Assembly (NCBI RefSeq): GCF_014204945.1
Contig: NZ_JACHMN010000002.1
Location: 3,557,001 to 3,621,000, forward strand
Direction of reading: 5' to 3'
DNA length: 64,000 bases
Origin: Allocatelliglobosispora scoriae
GTDB lineage: Bacteria > Actinomycetota > Actinomycetes > Mycobacteriales > Micromonosporaceae
Shown: positions 19,816 through 28,829 of the stretch, in pieces
How the letters are laid out: every line of letters starts with the position of its first letter
Numbering within the stretch: position 1 is the first letter of the stretch
Translations under genes and position numbers: made by a program
Notes under the pieces: generated by a model
Told to the model about the DNA's origin: nothing
Databases searched by the model: none
What the model saw: only the letters and a program-made list of their open reading frames with translations

Positions 19816-20517
19816 TCAGCAGGTCTCGTCGGTGCAGACCTCGCCGCCACCCGCCGTGACCAGGGAGATCGGCTGCTTCGCTTCGCGCTTGCGGACCTCC
19901 TGGAGCACCTGCAGCAGGGTCGCCGGATCCTGTGCCCCGGTGACCGAGTATTTCCCCTCGAAGATGAAGGTCGGCACGCCGGTGATCCCGAGCTCGCGAG
20001 CGCTGGCGAGATCACTGCTCACGGCAGCGGCGGCTTCGGGCGAGAGCAGTGCTTCGCGTACCAATCCCTCGGGGAGGCCGACCGCGACGGCGCGCGAGAC
20101 GAGGACCTCGGCCGAGCCGAGATCGAGGCCGTCGGTGAAGTGCGCGGCATAGAGCGACTCGACCAGCTCGTGCTGCACCCCGTGCTCACCGGCGAGCCAG
20201 ATGAGCTTGTGCGCGTCGATGGTGTTGGCGGAGATCGCCCGATCGAAGCGCATGTCCAGCCCGACCTGAGCGGCGACACCGCTGACCTGCTGGAACATTC
20301 GCATCGCCTGGTCCCGGCCCCCGAAGCGCTTGCCGATGTATTCGGCGGTCGGGACGCCTTCGGACGTCGCCGAGGGGTCGAGCTGGTAGGCCCGCCACTT
20401 CAGCGACACCTCGCCGTCGAACTCCTCGAGGGCGGCGAGCAGCTTGCGCGTGCCGATCCAGCACCAGGGACAGACCACGTCAGAATAAATTTCGATCTCC
20501 ACGGTGTGAGTCAACAT
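19816..20517 (-). CDS. FrnE/DsbA-family thioredoxin-fold oxidoreductase
   Basis: 233 aa from the ATG at 20517 (MLTHTVEIEIYSDVVCPWCWIG). The active site is CPWC in the N-terminal thioredoxin half; an inserted helical domain (about 55-165) follows, then the cis-Pro loop GITGVPTFIF. The C-terminus ends GGEVCTDETC, two Cys that could form an extra disulfide. No signal peptide, so cytoplasmic, as for FrnE-like proteins. It is divergent from the SGNH esterase with a 55-bp shared promoter gap. Confidence 0.9.
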   Translation of the reverse strand: MLTHTVEIEIYSDVVCPWCWIGTRKLLAALEEFDGEVSLKWRAYQLDPSATSEGVPTAEYIGKRFGGRDQAMRMFQQVSGVAAQVGLDMRFDRAISANTIDAHKLIWLAGEHGVQHELVESLYAAHFTDGLDLGSAEVLVSRAVAVGLPEGLVREALLSPEAAAAVSSDLASARELGITGVPTFIFEGKYSVTGAQDPATLLQVLQEVRKREAKQPISLVTAGGGEVCTDETC

Positions 20518-20572
20518 CACATTTCCCGAACCCATTCCGCGAGGTGCCTCACACCGGTGGCACACTCGGATC

Positions 20573-21340
20573 GTGGCTTGGAGCAGGTACGCAGCGCTGG
20601 GTGACAGCTTCACGGAGGGGATGGACGACCCCCATCCCGCAACTCCCGGGATCTTCCGAGGATGGGCCGACCTCGTGGCGGGGGAGTTGTCGAAACTCAC
20701 CCCGGACTTCGGATACGCCAACCTCGCCGTTCGCGGGCGGCTCTTCGACCGCATCGTGACCGAGCAGGTCGGCCCGGTGCTGGAGATGAAGCCCGACCTG
20801 ATCAGCTTCGCGGCCGGCGGCAACGACGTGCTGCGCCGCAACTGCGACCCGCCGACCCTGATGAAGCGGTTCGAGGGGGTCATCGGCGAGCTGCGCGGCA
20901 GCGGTGCCGACGTGCTGATCTTCCGTTTCGCCGACGTGATGTCGCGGCTGCCCGGCAACAAGCTGATCGCGCCACGGATCCTCTACCTCAACGAGGCGGT
21001 CGGCGAGATCGCCGAGCGGCAGGGAGCCCGGCTGGTCGATCTGTGGGCCGACGGCGAGTTCGCCAATCCGGCGATGTGGAGCACGGACCGGCTGCACATG
21101 TCGCTCTTCGGCCACCAGCGGGTCGCCGCGCATGTGCTGACCAAGCTCGACGTGCCGCCGCCCGCGCAGTGGTGGGAGCTGCCGCCGTGGCCGGGGCGCA
21201 AGTCGTGGGCCCGGACCCGTGCCGACGACATCCAGTGGGCGGGCAAGCACCTCGCCCCCTGGGTGAAGCGCCGCCTCCAGGGGCGCTCCTCGGGGGACAA
21301 CGTGATGCCGAAGCGCCCGACGCTGGGCCCGCTCACCTGA
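20573..21340 (+). CDS. SGNH/GDSL-family hydrolase
   Basis: 255 aa. Block I is YAALGDSFTEGM (nucleophile Ser near 12), the block III GGND is near 83, and block V is the C-terminal DRLHMSLFGHQ with the Asp/His pair. It belongs to the lysophospholipase/esterase superfamily; the substrate cannot be read. No signal peptide is seen, and a basic tail follows the domain. GTG start at 20573. Confidence 0.9.
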   Translation: MAWSRYAALGDSFTEGMDDPHPATPGIFRGWADLVAGELSKLTPDFGYANLAVRGRLFDRIVTEQVGPVLEMKPDLISFAAGGNDVLRRNCDPPTLMKRFEGVIGELRGSGADVLIFRFADVMSRLPGNKLIAPRILYLNEAVGEIAERQGARLVDLWADGEFANPAMWSTDRLHMSLFGHQRVAAHVLTKLDVPPPAQWWELPPWPGRKSWARTRADDIQWAGKHLAPWVKRRLQGRSSGDNVMPKRPTLGPLT

Positions 21341-21372
21341 GCTCGCGCCGGGTTTCCGCGCCGACGTTCGCA

Positions 21373-21447
21373 TGATCGTGTTGTCTCCCGGAAATATGCC
21401 CCTCCACCCGCAGGTGAGGGGCATATTTCCCGGAAACAACACGATCA
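21373..21447. repeat. Family A long hairpin, copy 2 (32-11-32)
   Basis: Arms 21373-21404 and 21416-21447 match at 30 of 32 positions around an 11-nt loop; one further A/T pair extends the stem. The arms read TGATCGTGTTG, then the inner palindrome region TTTCCSGGAAA, then TATGCCCCTC. It lies between the convergent SGNH and MDMPI-fold genes and could terminate both. Same geometry as 18620-18694. Confidence 0.93.
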
Positions 21448-21470
21448 TCCCCGCGCCGAGCGAGCGCGAG

Positions 21471-22247
21471 CTACGGCGCGACGTTCAGGTGCGCGATGAC
21501 CCGCTCGGCGAGAGCGCCGTCACCGGTGATCAGGATCTCGTGGTCGGCACGGGAGCCCCGGCCGGCGCCGAGCCGCGCGAACGCCTGCCAGCTCATCGTC
21601 GCGTGGGCGGTCGTCGGCGGCCCCGGCCGCCAGGGTGCGCTCAGCGACCCCCGGCCGTCCGCAGCGACGTGCACCGCCGCGTCCAGCGGCACGTCGCCGA
21701 TCACGGTGAAGCGGATGCCCGAGCCGGGCTCGGCACCGGCGTCCTTCACCACCGTCTTCGGCAGGGATTGCAGCAGCAGGTTGCGGACGATCTCGGCACT
21801 GCGCCCACCCATCGAACCCGGGCGGCCGATGGCCCCGCGGATGTCGTGCTCGTGAGTGAAGAGGTCGAAGACGCGGAGCGAGAGCGCGAACTCCGTCGGC
21901 ACCATCCGCCCCATCGCCGGGGCGAACGCCTCCACCGGCAGGGCGGCACACTGCTCGTCGCGGGCGGCGACGAGCGCGGAGAGTTCGTCGAGCACCTCCT
22001 GCCGCGGTCGGCCCCGGCGCGCCTCGACGGGTGCGTCGATCCACTCCTGCAGCGGCCCGGTGAAGGGAATCCCGCCGGCTTCGCGCCACTGCTCGATCCC
22101 GACGATGTGGGCGAAGATGTCGCCGACCGACCACTGAGGGCAGTCGGTGGCGGCGGCCCAGTGCTCATCGTCGAGGCGTGCCCCCAGCTTGACCAGGGAA
22201 CGAAGGCCCTCGGTGCAGACGGCGGCGACGTAATCGGGCTCGGCCAT
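21471..22247 (-). CDS. Maleylpyruvate isomerase family (mycothiol-dependent type) protein
   Basis: 258 aa from the ATG at 22247 (MAEPDYVAAVCTEGLRSL). The N-terminal DinB-like four-helix MDMPI domain (DCPQWSVGDIFAHIVGIEQW) supplies His metal ligands, with a further His cluster in DLFTHEHDIRGAIGRPG, both typical of this family. A C-terminal SCP2-like domain (about 165-258) follows. Known members use mycothiol, the actinobacterial thiol; the actual reaction here is unknown. It is divergent from the HSP90-like gene. Confidence 0.88.
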   Translation of the reverse strand: MAEPDYVAAVCTEGLRSLVKLGARLDDEHWAAATDCPQWSVGDIFAHIVGIEQWREAGGIPFTGPLQEWIDAPVEARRGRPRQEVLDELSALVAARDEQCAALPVEAFAPAMGRMVPTEFALSLRVFDLFTHEHDIRGAIGRPGSMGGRSAEIVRNLLLQSLPKTVVKDAGAEPGSGIRFTVIGDVPLDAAVHVAADGRGSLSAPWRPGPPTTAHATMSWQAFARLGAGRGSRADHEILITGDGALAERVIAHLNVAP

Positions 22248-22362
22248 GCATTCGAGCCTGACGGTTGCCGCGCTCCCACGCAAGCCCGGGCGGCCGGGCC
22301 GGACCGGTGTTCTGACCGCCCGGGGCTGCACAAGGCGGGTCGGGGCCGGTACCTTTCACCCA

Positions 22363-24123
22363 GTGAGCCACACCTTCCAGGTCGATCTGCGCGGCATCGT
22401 CGATCTGCTCAGCCATCACCTCTACGGCAGCCCTCGCGTCTATATCCGCGAACTCATGCAGAACGCGGTCGACGCCATCACCGCTCGGCACGAGGTGGAG
22501 CCGGGCGCTCCCGCGTCGATCTGGTTCGAGACGCCGCAGGTCACCGGGGACGGGACGCTACGCGTACACGACACGGGTGTGGGTTTGACCGAAGCGCAGG
22601 TGCACGAGCTGCTCGCGACGATCGGGCGCAGCGGCAAGCGCGACGAGCTCGGTTTCTCGCGGGCGGAGTTCCTCGGCCAGTTCGGCATCGGCCTGCTCTC
22701 GTGCTTCATGGTCGCCGACGAGATCCGGGTGCAGACGCGCAACGGTGATCACCCGACGGTCTACTGGACCGGATTCGCCGACGGGAAATATGAGGTCAAG
22801 ACCGGTGAGACCCGGGCCGAGCGCGGCACGACGGTCACCCTCGTGCCGAGGCGCGACGCGACCGACTGGCTCCAGCCGGCGCGGGTCACCGACCTCGCCC
22901 GCCTCTTCGGCTCGCTGCTGCCCTTCGGCGTCCGGGTCGACGGCGAGCTCATCACCGAGAAGTCCTGGCTGGGCGGCACGCGGCCGGAGCTGATGGCCTT
23001 CGCGGAGCAGACGCTCGGCTTCACACCGTTCGACGTGATCGAGCTCAGGGTGCCGGAGGCCGGACTGACCGGCGTCGCCTACGTACTGCCGATCCCGGCG
23101 AATCCGGCGGCACGCTCGGGACACCGGGTCTACCTGAAGCGGATGCTGCTCGCCGAGGGCGCCGAGGGGCTGCTGCCCGAGTGGGCGTTCTTCGCGCGCT
23201 GCGTCGTCGACGCGACGGGGCTGCGGCCGACGGCGAGCCGCGAGGCGCTCTACGACGACAGCCTGCTGGAGTCGGTCCGCGAGCAGCTCGGCGACCAGCT
23301 GCGCGGGTGGCTGGTGTCGCTCGCCAAGCGCGACCCGCACCGCCTGCACCACTTCCTCGACATCCACAACCTCGGCGTCAAGACCCTCGCCCTGCACGAC
23401 GACGAGATGCTGCGGCTCGTCGACGAGTGGTGGCCGCTGGAGACCAACATGGGCCGGATGCCGATGAAGGACTTCCGCGAGCGGTTCGGGGTGGTCCGCT
23501 ACTGCGCGACGATCGACGAGTTCCGGCAGCTCGCAGCGGTCGCCGCCGCGGCGGACCTCGCCGTGATCAACGGTGGCTACATCCACGACGCCGACCTGAT
23601 CGAGCGGTTACCCGCGCTGGACGCGTCGATCCTGGTGGACCGGCTCGATCCGAGCGACCTGACGACGCGCTTCGACACCCTGGACCCGGCGACCGAGCTG
23701 GCGCTGCGGCCCTTCCTCGCGACCGCGCAGCGCTCGCTCGACCGGCTCGGCTGCGAGGTGGTGATGCGCTCCTTCGACCCGATCGGACTGCCCGCGCTCT
23801 TCCTCGTGGACCGCGAGGCGACCTTCCAGCGCCAGCTCCGCGAGACGCGCGAGGTGGTCGACGACGCGTGGGCGGGAATTCTCGCGGCCTTCGAGAAGGC
23901 CGAGGCCGATTCGCGCCCCCAGCTCGTGCTCAATCACCGCAATCCGTTGGTACGCCGGGTCGCCGCACTCGGTCACGACCAGCTCATCGGCCTGGCGGTG
24001 GAGTCGCTCTACGGCCAGGCTCTGCTGCTCGGTCACCACCCGCTGCGCCCGGCCGACTCGGCCCTGTTGAACCGATCGTTTCTCGGCCTGCTGGAGCACG
24101 CCGTGCCTGGGGAGATCTCATGA
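22363..24123 (+). CDS. HSP90-family (HtpG-like) ATPase
   Basis: 586 aa from a GTG at 22363 (VSHTFQVDLRGIVDLLSHHLYGSPRVYIRELMQNAVDAI). GHKL motifs are ELMQNAVDAI, HDTGVGL and GQFGIGLLS; the middle domain has TGLRPTASREALYDDS, like the catalytic-loop region of HtpG. It is shorter than typical HtpG and diverged, so an actinobacterial HSP90-like subgroup. The 4-bp ATGA overlap with the following TPR gene suggests paired synthesis of an HSP90-like chaperone and a TPR partner. Upstream in-frame codons to 22246 lie in the divergent promoter and are rejected. Confidence 0.92.
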   Translation: MSHTFQVDLRGIVDLLSHHLYGSPRVYIRELMQNAVDAITARHEVEPGAPASIWFETPQVTGDGTLRVHDTGVGLTEAQVHELLATIGRSGKRDELGFSRAEFLGQFGIGLLSCFMVADEIRVQTRNGDHPTVYWTGFADGKYEVKTGETRAERGTTVTLVPRRDATDWLQPARVTDLARLFGSLLPFGVRVDGELITEKSWLGGTRPELMAFAEQTLGFTPFDVIELRVPEAGLTGVAYVLPIPANPAARSGHRVYLKRMLLAEGAEGLLPEWAFFARCVVDATGLRPTASREALYDDSLLESVREQLGDQLRGWLVSLAKRDPHRLHHFLDIHNLGVKTLALHDDEMLRLVDEWWPLETNMGRMPMKDFRERFGVVRYCATIDEFRQLAAVAAAADLAVINGGYIHDADLIERLPALDASILVDRLDPSDLTTRFDTLDPATELALRPFLATAQRSLDRLGCEVVMRSFDPIGLPALFLVDREATFQRQLRETREVVDDAWAGILAAFEKAEADSRPQLVLNHRNPLVRRVAALGHDQLIGLAVESLYGQALLLGHHPLRPADSALLNRSFLGLLEHAVPGEIS

Positions 24124-26987
24124 CCACTTCCGACGACGTACGCGAGATGATTTCGAAGGGCTGGGGGACGCCCGACGGGCGCGGCCGGATCGCGATCGCC
24201 GAGGAGTCGGTGCGGCACGCGGAGGCACTCGGCGACTCCGACCTCGCCTTCGCCGCACGGATGCTCGCGACCACCGCCTATCATCAAGGCGGCGAGCCCG
24301 CGAAGGCGTTCGTCACCTTCGCCCGCTGCCTCGCCCAATATGACGCGGACCCGGGCAGCCGCGAGGAGGCCGACGAGTCGCTGCTGCTGTGGCACTTCAA
24401 GTTCGTCACCGGCGCCCTGCCGCGCTTCCCGGAGCTGCCGTTGCAGCGGACCTACGCGGTGCTCGACGACATGGAGCGGCGTTACCGCCAGGGTGGCCAC
24501 AGCCTGCACGCCGTCTACGCCTATCGGCAGCGGGTCGCCCGGCACCTCGGCGACGTGGCGCTCGCCGACCACTTCTACCGGCTGTGGGACACCGCGCCGC
24601 GCGACGGCAACTCCGACTGCGTGGGCTGCGACCCGACGTCGAAGGTCTACTACCTCACCTGGCGCGAGCGCTATGCCGACGCGGTCGCCCTCGCCGAGCC
24701 GGTGCTGACGGGCCGGCTGACCTGTGCCGAGCAGCCCCAGGAGATCCTCACCTCGCTGCTCGTGCCCTACCTGCGTACGGGTCAGCTCGACAAGGCCCGC
24801 GACGCGCACCGCCGGGCCTACCGGGCGCTCGCCGCGAATCCCGCCAATCTCGGCTCGGTCGCGGTGCACATCGACTTCTGCGCCCTGACCGGCAACGAGG
24901 TCCGCGGGCTGGAGCTGATCGAGCGGCACCTGACCTGGCTGGAGCGGGCACCGTCGCCGCTCGCCGAGATGTCCTTCGCCGCCTCGGCCGCCGCGGTGCT
25001 GCGCCGGCTCGCCGCTTCCGGCCAGGGAGACCTCGCCGTCCGCCGCGGCGGCGACTCGACGACGGCCGCCGCCCTCGGGGAGGAGCTGGCGAACCGGGCG
25101 ATCGCCCTCGCCGTCCGCTTCGACGAGCGCAACGGCAACACCTATCAGAGCAGTGTGGTGGCGGAGACGCTCAACGTCACACCCCTCGTCGACTACCTGC
25201 CGCTCTCGATCACCGCACGCCAGCGCGGCAGCGTCGCGGCGGTGCCGGTCGAGCCGGTGGTCCCGGTCCCGGCGGTGGTGGATCTGTCGGCCTGCCCGGA
25301 GACGCTCCCGCTCGACGAGCAGCTCGAACTCGCCGAGAAGTGGCGCTTCGACGACGACGAGGATCGCGCGCACGCCCTGTGGCGGCGGATCGAGGAGCAG
25401 CACCCCGAGTCGGGGATGACGGATGTCCAGCGGGGTCGGATGGCCCGGTCGCGGGCCTACCGGACGCCGGATTCCGACGAGGGGGCGGCGGCGGAGTTCG
25501 AGCTGGCGGCGACGCTTTTCGCGGCGGCCGGCGATGACGTCCGGGAGTTCTCCGCCCGGGGCCAGCTCGCCCTCGCTCGCTTCCGGATGAAACAGGACGA
25601 TGAGCATTTAACGGTAATTCGGCAAACCACCGATTTCCTGCTGCGGAACTCCGATGACGACGACGTACGCCGTGGTGCGCTGATGCGGCTCGCCTACGCG
25701 CTGGCGATCGCGGGCGTGATCGACGAGGCGCTGACGACCCTGGAGGAGCTCGACGCGTTCGCCGGTCCCGTGCCGGTGCGTCGGCGGGCGCAGGAGCAGC
25801 TCATGCGGGCTCAGCTCCTCGCCGGGCTGGAGCGCTTCGACGAGTCCCTCGCCGCGTCGACCTCGGTGGTCGAGTCCCTCGACGGTACCGGACCGAGCAA
25901 CGAGCTCGCCGCGGCGAGGGTCTCCCGCGCCAAGGTGCTGGGGATGAACGGCGACCACCGCGGCGCCCTCGCCGAGTTCGAGGCGGCCGCGAAGGACGCG
26001 ATCGATCCGGAGCTGCGCCGCAGCGCCTGGCTGGACGCCGCGTTCATGCTGGTCGGGACGGATCGGGCGGCCGAGGTGATCGACGACATCGTCGAGCACA
26101 TCTGCCAGATGGTCGAGGTCGGCGAGGACCGCGCGGCCGCCTATTCGCGGCACCGGCTCGCAGTGGCGCTCGCCACGATCGGCCGGCAGCGCGAGGCGGC
26201 GGAGGTCGCCGAGGAGGCGCTCTCCTGGTTCGCCGACCACCTGGAGGAGCAGGCGATCGCGGACGAGTGCCGCGAGCTGCTCGGTCAGATCTACATCAAC
26301 CTGGGCGAGCCGACGGCGGCCCTGGACCAGCTCGACCAGCTCGCCGCCAACCTCAACGGCTATGACAATCTGGGCTCTCGGGCAGCGGTGCTCGAACGGA
26401 CGGCCGACATTCTCTACCGGATCGACCGGGATCGGGAGGCGTCGGATCGGTTCGCCGAGGCGGGGCGGGCCTACCGGGACGCCGGCTACCGGCTCTCGGC
26501 GGTGCGCACGGCGCGGCGCCGGATGACCTCGCTGCACTATTCGCAGCAGCCCGAGGCGGCCCTGGCGCAGCTCGCCGAGGTCGAGGCGGAGCTCAACGAG
26601 GTCGCGACGACGATCGATACGGACGGCCAGCCGCAGCTGCTCTGGGAGCGGGCGATGACCGGTTACGACGCCGCCTTCATGCTCGCCAATTCGGACGACC
26701 ACGTGGGCGCCCTGCGCCGGATCGAGCCTGCCGCAGCGCTTTTCCGGTCGATCGAGGCGTTCGAGGAGGCGCTCCTCGCCGAGCTGCGGGAGGGGGAGAT
26801 CCTCGTCGCCGCCGGTGCCGCCGACCGGGGCGAGGCGGTGCTTCGTCGCGTACTCGACGGGTTGCCCGAGGACCACCGGGCCCGGCAGGAGACCGCGTGG
26901 TGGCTGGCTCGGGCGCTCGACGAGCAGGGTGAGCAGCGAAAGGCCCGAAAGCTCCGGAAAGATTATGATCTCCCGGACCCTGAGTGA
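24120..26987 (+). CDS. Large tetratricopeptide-repeat protein coupled to the HSP90-like gene
   Basis: 955 aa from the ATG at 24120, which overlaps the upstream stop. Almost wholly alpha-helical with many degenerate TPR-like helix pairs over about 20-350 and 395-945 (for example EAAEVAEEALSWFADHLEEQ and RKARKLRKDYDLPDPE at the end), split by a Pro/Val-rich linker near 370. No catalytic motif, signal peptide or membrane segment. A CVGC pair occurs near 163. It is probably a scaffold or client adaptor for the HSP90-like ATPase. The stop codon is also the first three bases of the tetR operator. Confidence 0.87.
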   Translation: MTTSDDVREMISKGWGTPDGRGRIAIAEESVRHAEALGDSDLAFAARMLATTAYHQGGEPAKAFVTFARCLAQYDADPGSREEADESLLLWHFKFVTGALPRFPELPLQRTYAVLDDMERRYRQGGHSLHAVYAYRQRVARHLGDVALADHFYRLWDTAPRDGNSDCVGCDPTSKVYYLTWRERYADAVALAEPVLTGRLTCAEQPQEILTSLLVPYLRTGQLDKARDAHRRAYRALAANPANLGSVAVHIDFCALTGNEVRGLELIERHLTWLERAPSPLAEMSFAASAAAVLRRLAASGQGDLAVRRGGDSTTAAALGEELANRAIALAVRFDERNGNTYQSSVVAETLNVTPLVDYLPLSITARQRGSVAAVPVEPVVPVPAVVDLSACPETLPLDEQLELAEKWRFDDDEDRAHALWRRIEEQHPESGMTDVQRGRMARSRAYRTPDSDEGAAAEFELAATLFAAAGDDVREFSARGQLALARFRMKQDDEHLTVIRQTTDFLLRNSDDDDVRRGALMRLAYALAIAGVIDEALTTLEELDAFAGPVPVRRRAQEQLMRAQLLAGLERFDESLAASTSVVESLDGTGPSNELAAARVSRAKVLGMNGDHRGALAEFEAAAKDAIDPELRRSAWLDAAFMLVGTDRAAEVIDDIVEHICQMVEVGEDRAAAYSRHRLAVALATIGRQREAAEVAEEALSWFADHLEEQAIADECRELLGQIYINLGEPTAALDQLDQLAANLNGYDNLGSRAAVLERTADILYRIDRDREASDRFAEAGRAYRDAGYRLSAVRTARRRMTSLHYSQQPEAALAQLAEVEAELNEVATTIDTDGQPQLLWERAMTGYDAAFMLANSDDHVGALRRIEPAAALFRSIEAFEEALLAELREGEILVAAGAADRGEAVLRRVLDGLPEDHRARQETAWWLARALDEQGEQRKARKLRKDYDLPDPE

Positions 26988-26998
26988 ACGATCGTTCA
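26985..26998. promoter_or_regulatory. TetR-type operator upstream of tetR
   Basis: TGAACGATCGTTCA is a perfect 14-bp palindrome 34 bp before the tetR GTG. A -10-like TAGTCT at 27020-27025 lies seven bases before the GTG, so the operator would cover the -35 region of a possibly leaderless promoter, which fits autorepression. The core AACGATCGTT recurs exactly before accD and with one change before hmgL. Confidence 0.85.
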
Positions 26999-27031
26999 GG
27001 ACCGGACTTGACTAGCGAGTAGTCTTAGCCC

Positions 27032-27622
27032 GTGACGGTGGAGCAGGTAGCCGTTGTGACCCCTCGGAAGCGGTCGCGACGCGACGAAATCTTGGAAATA
27101 GCCGTGGGCCTCTTCGCGGCCCGCGGCTATCACGGCGTATCCATGGACGACATCGGCACTGCCGCCGGTGTGACGGGTCCAGCGCTCTACCACCACTTCG
27201 CGGGCAAGGAGGCGATGCTCGTCGCCGCGCTCAACCCCGTGAGTGAGGGCCTGCTCGCCGGTGGCCGCGAGCGGGTCGCCGCCGCCGGGGGCGACCCCCG
27301 CGTCGCGCTGGAGCAGCTCGTCGACTTCCACGTCGACTTCGCGCTCGCCAACCCGGCCGTGATCGCCCTGCACCTGCACGAACTCGACCGCCTCCCCGAC
27401 GAGCCCCGCCGGGAGATCCGGCGCCTGCAGCGGCGCTACGTCGAGGAGTGGGTGACGGTTCTCACCACGCTGCGCTCCGACCTCACCGACGGCGAGGCGC
27501 GGGTGCTCTCGCACGCCGCCTTCGGCCTGATGAACTCGACGCCCTTCCTCGGTGGTGAGGTCGACCGCACCCGACGCGCAACGCTGCTCAGGGCGGCAGC
27601 GCTGCGCGCACTCCTCGGCTGA
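27032..27622 (+). CDS. TetR-family regulator, probably of the branched-chain acyl-CoA locus
   Basis: 196 aa from a GTG at 27032. The N-terminal HTH (RRDEILEIAVGLFAARGYHGVSMDDIGTAAGVTGPALYHHF, about 17-57) is classic TetR; the ligand domain is all-helical and includes FHVDFALANPAVIALHLHELDRLPDEPRREI. Shared dyads before this gene, hmgL and accD make it the likely repressor of leucine/branched-chain acyl-CoA degradation, with an acyl-CoA or related metabolite as inducer (inference). It converges on the sigma-partner gene. Confidence 0.9.
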   Translation: MTVEQVAVVTPRKRSRRDEILEIAVGLFAARGYHGVSMDDIGTAAGVTGPALYHHFAGKEAMLVAALNPVSEGLLAGGRERVAAAGGDPRVALEQLVDFHVDFALANPAVIALHLHELDRLPDEPRREIRRLQRRYVEEWVTVLTTLRSDLTDGEARVLSHAAFGLMNSTPFLGGEVDRTRRATLLRAAALRALLG

Positions 27623-27632
27623 GGCACCGGGC

Positions 27633-28829
27633 CTACCAGGCGACGACCACCGCGGTGGTCTTGTTGTTGGCCGGGTTCGGATCCGGCAGGGACTTGGTGT
27701 CGTTCGCCCCGATCGACGTGACCGTGACGGGCACCGTCACCGCGGGCGGTGCGTCCGCGCCGACAGTGACCGTCACGGTGTAGGTCACCTTCTTGCCGGC
27801 GGCGATGCCGTCGATGATCGGAGGAAGGCCGTTCTCCGTCCGGTAGCAGCGGCTGCCGACGCAGGCCTTCAGCGTGGCATCGAGGTTTCCCGCGACGCTG
27901 AGCAGGAAGCGGCTGGAGGTCACCTTGCCGAGGTTGGTCACGGTGATCTTCACGGTGCCGACCCGCTTGGCGCCGGTCACCGGGCCGAAGCTCAGCTCCG
28001 CACCCTCGGTGACCTTGAGATCGGTCACGTGCGGGTGCGGCGGGAACGAGGTCGGACCCTCGATCTGGACGTACTCCCGGCCGTTCCAGGCATAGTCGCG
28101 CTGCTGGCGCTGGACGACCTCGGGCGAGACGTCGCAGCAGCCGCTCACGTTCTGCATGTCGACCCGGAGACCGCCACCGGCGCTGGTCCGCCGCACCAGG
28201 TCGGTCGGGAAGCCGCGCATCACCTGCCCGAGGGTGAGGATCCGGCCGGAGCTGTCCCGCTCGAAGGCGACGATCTGGCGGGTCACGTTCTGCTCGGTCG
28301 AGCACTCGAGGATGGCGGCCGCCTCCAGCGCCGGGTCGGCGTCCAGGTTGGCGTCGACGACGCTGCCGATGAGCTGCACCGAGCCCATCCCGCTCGGCGG
28401 TGGTGCGCTGAGCTTCATCGGTCCGGACATGCACCGGCCCGGCGTGTCCCCCTGGAATCGCCAGTCCGGCACCGTGATCGTGGAGAGCTGGAGCAGGTCC
28501 CGGGTGACGCCCGAGGGCCCCGGCGGCGGGGCCGCGCTCGGCGAGGCCGGTGCGGCACTCGCGGACGCCGAGACGCTGGGCGAAGCGCCGGCCGCGTGCT
28601 TGTCCGGGTTCGTCGGCTTGTCCCGCCCGCTGGTGGCATACACCGCGACGGGTACGCCGACAGCCAGCACCGTCAGCAGCACGAGCAGGATGGCGCGATT
28701 GCGTCGGCGCTTGGCGACCCGCTTGCGCACGGCGGCCGTACCCTCGGCATTGATCTTTGGGGTCGATCCGGTGGTGAATTCCTCGAAGGCGCCGGTGAGC
28801 AGCAGTTCATCGCGGTCGAAGTCAGACAT
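27633..28829 (-). CDS. Single-pass membrane protein co-encoded with the ECF sigma factor
   Basis: 398 aa. Acidic cytoplasmic N-terminus (about 1-33), basic stretch RKRVAKRRRNR, one membrane segment (about 44-64), a Ser/Ala/Pro-rich linker, then a large extracytoplasmic part. The C-terminal 110 residues resemble CARDB/DUF11-type Ig-like domains (TVKITVTNLG..TVTVTVG..NPANNKT), with several Cys including CC near 230. It overlaps the sigma gene by 8 bp. Topology and coupling suggest an anti-sigma factor or sensor, but no known anti-sigma zinc motif is visible, so that role is inference. Confidence 0.8.
   Translation of the reverse strand: MSDFDRDELLLTGAFEEFTTGSTPKINAEGTAAVRKRVAKRRRNRAILLVLLTVLAVGVPVAVYATSGRDKPTNPDKHAAGASPSVSASASAAPASPSAAPPPGPSGVTRDLLQLSTITVPDWRFQGDTPGRCMSGPMKLSAPPPSGMGSVQLIGSVVDANLDADPALEAAAILECSTEQNVTRQIVAFERDSSGRILTLGQVMRGFPTDLVRRTSAGGGLRVDMQNVSGCCDVSPEVVQRQQRDYAWNGREYVQIEGPTSFPPHPHVTDLKVTEGAELSFGPVTGAKRVGTVKITVTNLGKVTSSRFLLSVAGNLDATLKACVGSRCYRTENGLPPIIDGIAAGKKVTYTVTVTVGADAPPAVTVPVTVTSIGANDTKSLPDPNPANNKTTAVVVAW

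Noticed and set aside
23181-24119. Open frame extending the TPR gene 313 codons upstream
   Set aside because: It is an Arg/Ala/Pro-rich shadow of the HSP90-like gene; the ATG at 24120 with its ATGA overlap is the natural start.
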